Positions 1 to 8,942 of a stretch of DNA of 64,000 bases are shown in pieces. Below the pieces are notes generated by a model that saw only the letters and a program-made list of their open reading frames with translations, searched no databases and had not been told where the DNA came from. The translations under genes and the position numbers were made by a program. Numbering within the stretch: position 1 is the first letter of the stretch; the number at the start of each line of letters is the position of its first letter. Origin of the DNA: Pyropia yezoensis (lineage: Eukaryota; Rhodophyta; Bangiophyceae; Bangiales; Bangiaceae); assembly GCA_009829735.1 (NCBI GenBank), contig CM020619.1, positions 6,464,083 to 6,528,082 of the forward strand, written 5' to 3'.

Positions 1-2104
1 ACCTCCTGCAGCACACCGGATCGCACGCCCATCGTCCGCGCGTGCGAGGCATCCACCTTCACGTCGTTGATCAAATAGCTCCTTCCAACATAGGCGTCGG
101 GGGATGAGGAGCACAGCAGCGACTTGATGGTGATGCAGGAGTAGTACTCCCTGAACTTTGATCGCGCATGAGAGATCACGACCTCCCAGTTAGCGTGGAA
201 CGTCTCCAGCCACATCCCGGTGAGCCGGTCGCCTTCAAACCGCAACAGTCGACAGAGAGAGCTGTCGAAAGGGTCAGCATGACCGACAAGGCTCTCTCGA
301 AGACAAAGAAGCGACCACGCCACCATCAGCAGCTTCGACAATTGGCTGCTTGGCAGGCTAATGATGCCGTTTCCGGCGAGAGCGTCCCACGACGCGCGAG
401 GAAGACCAGGTACATTACCGGCCTCGTCAGGCACAAGGGCCAAAGGCTCCACCTTCCGGCCAAGTAGCACATAAGCAATGACCATCGTCGCCGAATCTAA
501 GCCACCAGGCAGCGTGGCGAACAGCGGCCGCAAGCCACAGGACGTGCCCGCCTTCTCGATCGCGGCGCCTATCATCTTCTCCGCCACCAGGTCTGTCATG
601 ATGTTGCTGGAGATGGTCTTGGCGCCGGACTTCCTCCTCGTCAGGTCTCGAACGGTCTCCTGCAAGTGCATGGTGTCGGTGTATTTGCACATGCTCTCGA
701 CAAAGAAGCTGACAAAGCGGCCGTGCCCCCCAAGCATGCGCGCAATAGCGTCAACAAAGCCCGCAGCCACAGTAACGCTGCCGTCCTCCCTCCGCATCCG
801 CAGCTTTTCACACCGGTAGCTGACGTTGGGGTCGTTTGATGGAGGAGCCAGTGCATACTCAATGGCAGCTCGGTAACTCAGCGGAAGCTTTTAGCTGATC
901 CGACAGGCCTGCTCCATCTTACGCCCGGAAGACAATGTCTCGCTGGCCATCAGCTTCTTGTCGAGCGACGTGTAGACCATTGTCCCACCGGCCTCCTGAA
1001 TCCTCAGAAAGGTGGTAGATCGAACGAAGGCGGGGGCGGACATGTACAGGTCCAACACCGACTGTGGGAGTCTGTTCACGTACAGCGGTTCGACATTGTG
1101 CAGTTCATCCATGAGAAGGATAGGGACGGCAGCTTCGCGTCCGCGACAAAACTCGAGGATGCCCTTCGCGGCAGCGGCCACGTCCCTCGCGTAGAGCTCT
1201 TTGCATTCGATGGCGTCCCATACGGCGTCGACAAACACGGGATATCCTACGTTGGGGTTGATGAGCGACGCGTAGATCAGCCGCAGGCCCACAAAAGTGC
1301 TGGTAGCAACATTCACTCTCCACGAAATTTCCGTCGTTGAAGGAGGTGTGGGCCCGTTGAATGTGACGCAGAAGAGCTCCGTGGCGGGCGCCAGAGCATT
1401 CGCTGCTCGCCCTTTCCCCTCCAGCCGCGCGTTGACATCCTGCAGCCCCCAGTGGATGCCCTTCAGGCGTTGCGTCCGCAACCACTGCCACGTCTCATAC
1501 AGGGTGAAGGTTTTGCTGATGCCCGGTGCCGCCTGAATGTAGTAGCCCGTCTGCCGATCAGAGGAGGGAGGGCGTCCAGGACCAAGCGGGGCATTAAAGT
1601 GCTCGGCCATAGTCTTGAAAATGGAGACGACGAGGGAGGTGACTCCGACCAACAGGCTGGGCGGAAGCCGGCTGGGATTCCAGCCGAGCAGAACGTGGGG
1701 GTCAGGCGGCTCACAGGGGTCACGAGCCATGCCCTTGGCGCGCACCAGCTTCCACACTGCAAGCTCGGCAATAGCAGGTGGAAAAGTGGCAGGCGTGCTA
1801 GATGTAGAGCGAAGACGTCGTGGCGAGGAATATGTCAGTTCCGCCAAAAGAGGGAGTTGATGTCGTCCTCTTGCGCACACCATGCACAATCGGCGACCAG
1901 CCGGCGCTTTCCGCCCGGTGCGCCATCCAGGCCGACTTGAGTACTTGATTGCTGTGCTGCATCGTCGTGAGTGGAACACCTTAGAGTGCAAACTCCACCC
2001 AAACGGTGGTCCAAACACTTTGGCAGACGGATAGCTCCTCCCCTTGCACTCAATAGCACGCTTATCATGGCGGGGTTGAGATGGATGGGCTGCGCCACCT
2101 CCAT
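1..2104 (-). pseudogene. Broken P-loop NTPase-like gene, 3' end beyond window
   Basis: A minus-strand coding region can be followed from an ATG at 2104 down to the window edge. It has a degenerate Walker A (APGISKT, near 1509-1533) and a convincing Walker B (VPILLMDELHN, near 1096-1131), so it probably bound ATP or GTP. Two lesions are visible. A frame change near 1835-1860 is needed to join the N-terminal part (2104-1835) to the NTPase frame. An in-frame TAA at 891-893 separates the NTPase part from about 290 further codons that are open in the same frame to base 1. Family assignment is uncertain: the mix of NTPase core and unique C-terminal region recalls the repeated crinkler/retrotransposon-hot-spot type NTPases of protists, but I cannot prove that. 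It may instead be a live gene with introns I cannot place. Confidence 0.45.
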
Positions 2105-3675
2105 TCGCCCTACACAGAGGGTTCCACCCGGACTGGAAGAAGAATGATAGACAGGAAGACAGCAGTGCGGGTCCCCGCAGTCCCCCCGACGTAGCGCCAG
2201 GTCCAGGGCGAGAAAGCGCAGCACCTGAAGAACACGGCCCAAAAACACGCCAACCCAGCATCGAGGAACTCAAAGGCAGCAGCCAGCAAGGCCGACTGGA
2301 CAGGCTGGGCCCAGCAGCGAACGTAGGCGTGGAGTACATATGACGCGCAGGAAAGAGATGAACGGGTGACGCCGACAGGATGGAGGCCGCTGACAAACCT
2401 ACAAAAGAGAGTGAGGCCGAACTGGCAAGGGCGAGAGGGGGACATGCCACACCCACATAAGGAACCCCACTGCAGGCAGCCCCGCCTGGAACACATTTGC
2501 CGTCGTCTTCGCTCTGCATGGCGGAATACGCTTGAAGGTCCCAGCAGCAAGGAGATCTCGGGCTCGCGCAGGAGTCGAAAACGGGCCGAAAGGGCAGCAG
2601 GTTGTTCCAATGGATGGGCGTTTATACGCCGTTAAAGAGCGGCGTCGGTCGAAGAATAGAAGTAGACTCGTTGTCTGGGGAGAGAGTGAGCGCGCGCCGC
2701 GCAACGCGCAAGAGGGAAGAGAGTTCCTGGGCCATGCAGCATGCTGGTGAGCTTAAGTATACCGTGCCAAGACGGGGGTGCCTTCATCCTTGGAAACTTC
2801 TCAAACTACCAGTAGCAATTGGCCATTTCGCGGCTTCTTCATGAAGGAGCGGTCGTAAATGCCCCGTGTTGGGCCTCTGCCAAACTGTTAATGAGCAGTG
2901 ACGACATCGCATTGATCCTTCTTCGCTGTCAGTCTGTCACCTCGCGGGAAAGCACGATACGCTGTGGTCCGCTCAATTGCACGCTAACAGGCTCGGATTG
3001 GAGGGGTCCACTCACCGGGCTCCGCGACTTGGTGCTCGTGACGCCGGACCTCTGTCCTTTGTGGCTGGTCGCACCCTGCGTCGCCCACTTCCCTCTTGCC
3101 CACCTCCTCCTCCGCCAACATTTCCTCCACCCTTTCAATTGCCCTCTCAATTGTCTGCCTCTGCCGCTGCCTGCCGCCGCCTGCGACCGCCTGATGGCTG
3201 CGGCTGCCGACGTCTGCCGCCATCATTGGCTTTTTCTGCTGGCTGCCGAGGGCGACTGCTGCCGCCGCGACCGGGGGCTGCCGCCACCTTCCGCTTGCTG
3301 CCGTCCGGCCTGCCGCACCATCGACGGCCGCGACACAGCCGCGACGGACGCGGCCGCGATGTCGGCCTCCGCATGGCGCGCCCCGCCGTCGAGGCTGTGC
3401 ACGCCGGCTGACATGGCGCGCGTGAGCCAGTCTATACTAAATTTCTACCATTCTTAGTCTCCGAGAAGAATGCAAGGTACTGCTGAAGCACGACATGCGG
3501 CGATTTACCATAGAAAACTCTTTTTTTTGCGCAACCCAGTTGATCATTCTCTCATAACAGTCGATGCAGCTCGACGAACTCTTTTTGCTCATCTCTTTGT
3601 TCTCCACCTCTTCGTCATGGCTATCCCTCACTGTCGTTCCTGTGCAAAAAAAAAAAATGTCACATACGTTCCAAC
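2105..3675. other. Intergenic, no recognisable gene
   Basis: No ORF here resembles a known family. A stretch near 3150-3420 is rich in CTGCCG-type triplets. A minus-strand ORF of 80 codons at 2984-3226 is acidic/basic and could be a stray exon, but nothing supports it. Short A and T homopolymers occur near 3520-3660. Confidence 0.5.
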
Positions 3676-3694
3676 CAGGGGTTGCCAAGCGACC
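3676..3694 (+). repeat. Solitary hAT-like terminal sequence
   Basis: CAGGGGTTGCCAAGCGACC matches, over its first 16 bases, the left terminus of the hAT MITE at 47436 (CAGGGGTTGCCAAGCGTAC). No matching right end or 8-bp duplication was found, so this looks like a truncated relative, possibly cut by the transposon at 3896-5252. Confidence 0.5.
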
Positions 3695-3895
3695 ATAATT
3701 TCGGCAAGTGTAGGTCGGATGGGTGATCAAATTATCAAGCGACCGCGTTTGTGACGGTATGAGCTGAGAGCCGAGCGTACATTTCCGAGACATGCCTTTG
3801 AGCGTAGTTTCTCGGGCACTTTTTTTTTTAAACCAGTCGAGCGCAACTTCAAAAGGTTGGTCGCGAGCGTACTGTTGCGCGTAAATCACTCACTC

Positions 3896-5252
3896 ACGCC
3901 TGACTCAAGGTCGACTTCAACGTACGGCAATTACGGTACTACACTGCAGCCTCGTCGGACGAGGCTCGGGTGCCGTGCCCACACGAGAGGGGCTGACCCC
4001 ACAAGAGAGGGCGGCAAGGGGGTCGCGAGCTTCGCACGAGGGTCTGATTCAGCCTACCCTGAGAAGGGGCTACAGACCCCAGTGGAACCCGAACCGCCAT
4101 TTGTGAACCCCTTTCTCAGCGGTGGTACCCAAACCGCCTCCAATGAACCCGAATTTCAGCGGGCCGGGCTGGGGGACAGGCCGGGCCGATTCCGCACCTC
4201 TCTGTGGGCGCATTCGACTAAAGCAAATGCGAAGAGGGTCCTCCTGGGCGAGATTTCTGGCCGCATCGAAGAGGGAAGAGGCCCAGTTGCGACCTCTCCC
4301 ACTGTTCTTGAAATATTTAGATCACGCCGAGACAGAAATGAAGCGGTCGTGATCGCCCGAGAAAACAACAGTGTTCTGATCATCCAGTGTTCGGAAAGAG
4401 ATCAAACGTGACTGCAGCGAATCATCGCCTTCTCAAGATCACAGTGCCACAGCACGCTATTGGTCAGCTTTCGGCTATTTATCAGCACGGGACTTGCTCG
4501 TGGTTTATTGTGGCGCTGTTGCTGCTGTCGCCATTAGACGAAATTCCGGGAACGGCTATACCTCGACCGACGCCACGACACTTGTTCCAGAAAATTACGT
4601 CGTGCAAGACATATTGGACCAAGGTCGCACTTTGACACAATGTGTGCGACGTAAATTTTTTTGAATGTTATTAAAGGTCCATTGCTATTCCATGTCCCCG
4701 GGAGACATGGTCCCTCCGTCCCCTTACCCTCACTCTTCTCGCGTCGTTCTCCTCGAGCTATATGCGAGAGCCGCCCGAGGAAGCCGTACGCCGACGCCGC
4801 AATCAAACACAGGGTCATAACATGGGGCCCCCTCCCCGCCCCCATAGCGTTTCTTCTCCACCATTGTATTGCTGTGTTCCCAATTTTGTCCGACCTGATC
4901 AAAGTCATGACAGGGTCCGGATCATCTTCCCATTGGTCAAGGGGCTGTATCGAGCCCAACGGATGGCTGTGAGGTTGTCTCTCAGTCTTGATCTTGATCT
5001 TGACTTCGACCGCATCGGACAACATTGGGCTTCACCACATGCCAAATAGATAGATGGCAAGTAGGAAATATGCAAATGCTTTTAAGATTTTCAGATGTCA
5101 CGGGAAGCTCGAATCGAACGTCAGAAGCGACCCTTATCAAAACACAAACCTCGTATGGGCATGGCACCCGAGCCTTGTCCGACGAGGCTGCAGTGTAGTA
5201 CCATAATTACTGTACGTTGAAGTCGACCTTGAGTCAGGCGTGGGTGAGTGAT
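3896..5252. mobile_element. Non-autonomous DNA transposon with ~100-bp inverted repeats
   Basis: The ends 3896-3996 and 5150-5252 are near-perfect inverted repeats, beginning ATCACTCAC and containing GCCTGACTCAAGGTCGACTT, with only a handful of substitutions in about 100 bp. The 1.15 kb between them encodes nothing recognisable; its ORFs look accidental. Length, long terminal inverted repeats and lack of a transposase fit a non-autonomous DNA element. No clear target-site duplication is visible, so the superfamily cannot be named. Confidence 0.75.
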
Positions 5253-5547
5253 CTACTGTCTATTCCACCGACCGGATCATATCATCCGAAAGGGATTACA
5301 TGATCCGGTGTTTTTACCCAACATTGACCGGGAACCGCTGGTCTGGCGACGATTCTGAGCCCTATTTCCTAGCAAACTCCCGGAACTCACTGCTGCGCTG
5401 ATGACACCGACCAGCCCCCGCCATGGCTGTGGCGCCCAAACGTGCTTGGCGCCAACAGTCACAGGCTGCCCAGGGGCTCTCTGCAGAGTACCCCAGAACG
5501 CTACTACCGGAAGGGCACTCCCCGGGCAGTGCGCCGTGCAGCGTACG
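5253..5547. other. Spacer between transposon and Ty3 debris
   Basis: No gene recognised; probably decayed retrotransposon sequence, because the next 500 bases contain Ty3 pol fragments. Confidence 0.4.
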
Positions 5548-5713
5548 CATGACTGGCGCAGCGCAGTTCGCATATCCGAATTCAAGCTCAAGGTGTTCAC
5601 CAGAGCAGGGAGGGAGCACCACTGCGCCGACACCATGTCCCGGTTGGAGACTCCTGCAGCCGACACAGGCCCTATCCCGGAGGAAATACCTTGTTTCATC
5701 CTCCCGAGTGTCG
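5548..5713 (+). pseudogene. Ty3 pol fragment: RNase H/integrase linker
   Basis: The plus-strand translation contains RISEFKLKVFTRAG followed by ADTMSRLETP. This is the connection region after RNase H of Ty3/gypsy polymerases (W..L.EF...V.YRPG....ADALSR). It is a short fragment with no neighbouring RNase H core. It lies upstream of an RT fragment, the reverse of the normal RT-RNase H order, so the locus is rearranged. Confidence 0.6.
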
Positions 5714-5810
5714 GACGTGGCTGGCATGCGGTGTCGCAAGGCGAAACGCAACGGTAGCGCTGGTGCGCGATCCCCCCAACCCCCGCCGACATAGACATAC
5801 GCTCTCCCGC

Positions 5811-6083
5811 GTAAGGTGGAGAACATGTTTGGTCTACCTGGACGACTTTATCGTTTTTTCCAAGACCCCGGCGGAACACCTGGAGCACCTTCGAGAGGTC
5901 CTGGCTCTCCTGTCCAAGGCTGGAGTTACCCTGAAGGCCGAGAAGTGCCACCTGTTTGAGACTGAAGTGGAATACCTGGGGCACGTGTTGAGTCCGGGGG
6001 AGCTCCGGGTCAACGAGAAGAACATCAGGGCCCTCCGGCATGCCCGGCAACCGAAGACCCAGACGGAACTCAATAGCTTTCTG
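5811..6083 (+). pseudogene. Ty3 reverse-transcriptase fragment
   Basis: About 91 codons match the C-terminal half of Ty3/gypsy reverse transcriptase: the catalytic box LVYLDDFIVFS, then KCHLFETEVEYLGHV and the LRVNEKNIRAL segment, ending at TQTELNSFL where RT normally reads RSFLGM. The closest relative visible here is the RT of the element at 8943-12143. The fragment is on the plus strand, opposite to that element, so it is the remnant of another insertion or of a rearrangement. Confidence 0.8.
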
Positions 6084-6401
6084 TGGCAAAAACCACTCGC
6101 ACACACGGCACCCAAGTTGGGGCGGTGTACAAGGGCTGCCTCCCGTGTCGGGGGAACCGGAAGAAGTGCAAGTCGCACACACTCTGTCCCTGATGTGGGG
6201 CAAACCCCCCACTGACAAACAAGAGGATGGTGTGTGGTCCAACAGTTTCTTCGTCGGGACGGGGACGCAGGGCCAAGCCCCGCTGTCCCTCCCCTTATCC
6301 CCCCAGGGTCCACTCAGAATCTCGCCACTCAGAATCTCCCACCCCAGCACCTGCCCACCGGGCCACACGAGAATTCAAGACGATAAATGCAGAAAACCCT
6401 C

Positions 6402-6418
6402 AAATCCAAGTTGGATTT
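6402..6418. promoter_or_regulatory. Palindrome, CAAGTTG core
   Basis: Arms AAATCCAA and TTGGATTT flank a single G. It is one of a set in element 1 that shares the CAA(C/G)TTG core but has different self-complementary arms (others at 6111, 6866, 8210, 8357, 10878, 13358). The function is unknown; a dimeric protein-binding site is one possibility. Confidence 0.4.
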
Positions 6419-6865
6419 ACTACTAAGCTAACTATCCCAAACTTAGGGAATATGGACCCAAATGCAGGGGGAGGAACGGATCAGGCTAGTGGCCTGCCGC
6501 CCCTTGCATGGCACGTGTTGCCCCCCTACCTGGGGGTCAATACTGCCACACTCCCCTCTCCTCAGTTCCGACCGACCCGGTCGGCCCTGTGAGGGGGTGC
6601 GTAAACGCACGTCTCGGCGTTGGGGGCGCGACTTGCTGTCCCCCATCGAGTACGTAACGCGGGTGTGGAGGCGGTCACGTTGACCGCCCCTCTCCTCAAG
6701 CTTGCCCACTCGGCAGCTTGCTCTCTCCGGTTCGCACTTCACCATCACCACCACATCCCCTTCACCTTCCACGGGGCCGCCCCACGCTGGGGAGGCCACC
6801 CGTCTACCCACGATCCGAGTCCCCCTCAACTCGAGGCGGGTCTCGTGCCGCTGTAGCGAGGGCGT

Positions 6866-6886
6866 CTCTCCCCAACTTGGGGAGAG
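6866..6886. promoter_or_regulatory. 21-bp palindrome just upstream of antisense ORF A
   Basis: Perfect arms CTCTCCCCAA and TTGGGGAGAG flank a single C. The palindrome ends 2 bases before the ATG at 6889 that opens antisense ORF A. Its position suggests a role in expression of that ORF, which is an inference. Confidence 0.45.
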
Positions 6887-6888
6887 TC

Positions 6889-7950
6889 ATGGCGACCCCG
6901 GGAGTGGAGACGGACTCTCTTGACGAGCGTATGGAGGACACCTCCTACGGTGCAGCACCCGCCGGGACTTCCGGCGGGGGCTCCACGATCGCTCCGGGGG
7001 ATGGGACTCCCGCGTCACCCGGCTTTGGGTTGACGGCGGGATCTCCCCCGGAGGCGGGTTAAGTTGTCCCGCGTGAGGCCTTGGGGCGGTGGTTTTACCC
7101 CGCTTGGCCTCTGCATGAGGAGGGGCTAACTGTTCTTCGCTGTGGCCGACTTGGCACAGCGATGGGTCGGGTGTGGGACCGCCTACGGGAGAAGTATCCC
7201 CGTAGGGTCGGGTTCCCTGCCGGCTTCAGGACGGACCAGTTTGCCTTCTTGGCCGATGAGGAGGTCGAGGATGTTCAGCGGGCCAAGGCCATGGTGGACC
7301 GCGGGGGAACTATCCCGGGTCCCGGCGACTTGCCGACCTTTACTTGGGACGCGGTGGCAACTCGCCCCCCGTACCTTCACGAGGCCGATCCGCACACTCA
7401 TCACTTTGATGTGCGGATGGAGAAGGACTTCCGGCGAGGTCCCTACTTGGTGACCTCGGCTCAACTTGAGTTTCCTCAGCAGTCCGCTGCCAGCAAGGAG
7501 CAGTACTACCCAAAGAAACCCGAGTGGTGGCCTCATGTTGAGGTTCCCTACGGGTTCCCGGCGTTGCTGCCATGGTTGCTCGACCACTTCGGCTCCGTCA
7601 TGTTGACGGCTAGCCCTGATCATCTGGTGTGGGCCATGTTGGCCACCCAGTGGCTCCTCGAGGTCATGTCGACCTGGGTGTCCTGTGTTCAGCGGCAAGG
7701 GATGCTCTGGCATCTTCCCCTCCGGCTTATCCAAGGTTTGGAACAGCTCACCTCTCAGCTAGTTGCTGAGGGATGCTCATCAGGACAGCTCACTCTCCTT
7801 GAGAAGATGCTCCGCCTCCACAAGTTTATCGAGTGGGAGAGCATTGAGCACAAGTTGCGCCGCCCCACTCGTGGGCTCAAGGACGATGGCGCACTTCGCC
7901 AGTTCGTATGGGTGGCTCGTGGACTTCACGACAGCCGTGTGGTCCTATGA
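6889..7950 (+). pseudogene. Antisense ORF A of element 1 (one in-frame stop)
   Basis: This ORF lies opposite in sense to gag-pol, between the end of pol and the element's 3' end. It runs from ATG 6889 to 7950 (353 codons) and is interrupted once by TAA at 7060-7062; reading resumes in the same frame. Its C-terminal half is homologous to the antisense ORF at 27304-28376 of element 2: shared VEVPYGFPALLPWLL versus VEVPCGFPARIPLLV, then FGSV, LATxW and GxLWxLxxxLxxGxExL. Element 2's product is 357 aa, almost the same length. I recognise no known domain, no signal peptide and no clear membrane segment. The conserved Trp- and Leu-rich core suggests a folded protein. Antisense ORFs are known in some plant Ty3 elements, but I cannot say this family is related to those. 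Confidence 0.65.
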
Positions 7951-8031
7951 GAGAGGTTAGGCATCGGGGACTACCAGTATGCCCCGGGGGTGGATCGCCA
8001 CACTGCGCCACCCCCGGACAAGCCCATAGTT

Positions 8032-8832
8032 ATGGCCGTGCCCTCACATGATGACCATATGACTCAACCCGCTGCGGGGGCCCCAAGTCGGGGTCGCAGT
8101 TACACCCGGGCACCGCCACCTCGGCGTGCCCCTCCACTTCCTCCTGTCCCCTACGAGCCGCACGGGGACATCCCGATTAGCGTGGCCGTTGAGTCGTCCA
8201 CCCCGGTGTCCCCCAACTTGGGGGCCACCCTTCTGACGGTTTACCCCAAGTTGGTGTTACCGGCCACGCCTCTGACCTCAGAGATGATGATCACCACGTT
8301 GGTGCGCACCATTTCCTGGTTGGCCGCGTCGACCGCAACCCTTCAAACTTCCGACACTCCTCAACTTGAGGAGCGCGTTCGTACAGCAGTGGCGACCGCG
8401 AGTTGCGAGTCGGTGGCGGAGTTTATGACTGCCGAGCTGGCTCGCATTGGGGCTATTATGCCCCAGCCAGCCCCACTTGGGCGTGGCAAACGTCGCGCGA
8501 GCCGGGCATACTCGCCTCCTCGCCGACGTCGCCGACACTCGCGGCGCTCTCCCTCCGTGTCGGAAGACGAGTTGTCTTACTCCGTCTCGGAGTCCTCGAC
8601 TCCGTCAGAGTCGGAGTCGGTCCGGCGTCTGCGTCGCCCACTTGCGCGTGAGACTAAGCAGAAGGGCAGCCGCGGTCGTCGCCACTTGCGCGACCGTGAG
8701 GGGCGCAACGGTTCCGACTTGGAGCCGCCGGCCCCGCCGACTGGTGGGGAGCGTTATCGCCGTGGGTCTCGCCGCTCGCCTCCACGTGAGGGCGAGGGCC
8801 GTGGGGTTGGAGAGTCTAGGATGCATGCCTAG
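8032..8832 (+). CDS. Antisense ORF B of element 1, C-terminal RS/basic domain
   Basis: This ORF follows ORF A by 81 bases on the same strand; the first ATG is at 8032 (266 aa). The N-terminal third is proline-rich. The middle (about residues 80-145) resembles the middle of the element 2 ORF at 26461-27246 in length and pattern (TLVRTISWLAAS versus SLDTLAWVTRRV, then a shared SVAEFM/GHEFVQ region). The C-terminal 110 residues are very rich in Arg and Ser with acidic patches (PPRRRRRHSRR, SVSESSTPSESESV), like RS domains of RNA-binding or splicing proteins. It ends 110 bases from the pol stop, tail to tail. The function is unknown; RNA or DNA binding is an inference from composition. Confidence 0.55.
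   Translation: MAVPSHDDHMTQPAAGAPSRGRSYTRAPPPRRAPPLPPVPYEPHGDIPISVAVESSTPVSPNLGATLLTVYPKLVLPATPLTSEMMITTLVRTISWLAASTATLQTSDTPQLEERVRTAVATASCESVAEFMTAELARIGAIMPQPAPLGRGKRRASRAYSPPRRRRRHSRRSPSVSEDELSYSVSESSTPSESESVRRLRRPLARETKQKGSRGRRHLRDREGRNGSDLEPPAPPTGGERYRRGSRRSPPREGEGRGVGESRMHA
8357..8373. promoter_or_regulatory. 17-bp palindrome inside antisense ORF B
   Basis: Arms CTCCTCAA and TTGAGGAG flank a single C. It belongs to the same core-sharing set as 6402-6418 and 6866-6886. A 15-bp member (CCCCCAA/TTGGGGG) lies at 8210-8224. Confidence 0.4.
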
Positions 8833-8942
8833 TTGGCAGCTGCTTTTGCTGTGAGAGTGTGAGGGTTAGGGCTGTAGTTAAAAGCCACTCTGCGTACCAC
8901 TTCGACTTGAAGCACTCTCTTGGCACTGTTCTAGGCCTTCCC

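Noticed and set aside
5277..6368. A 363-codon minus-strand ORF
   Set aside because: Runs antisense across the two Ty3 pol fragments and resembles no protein.
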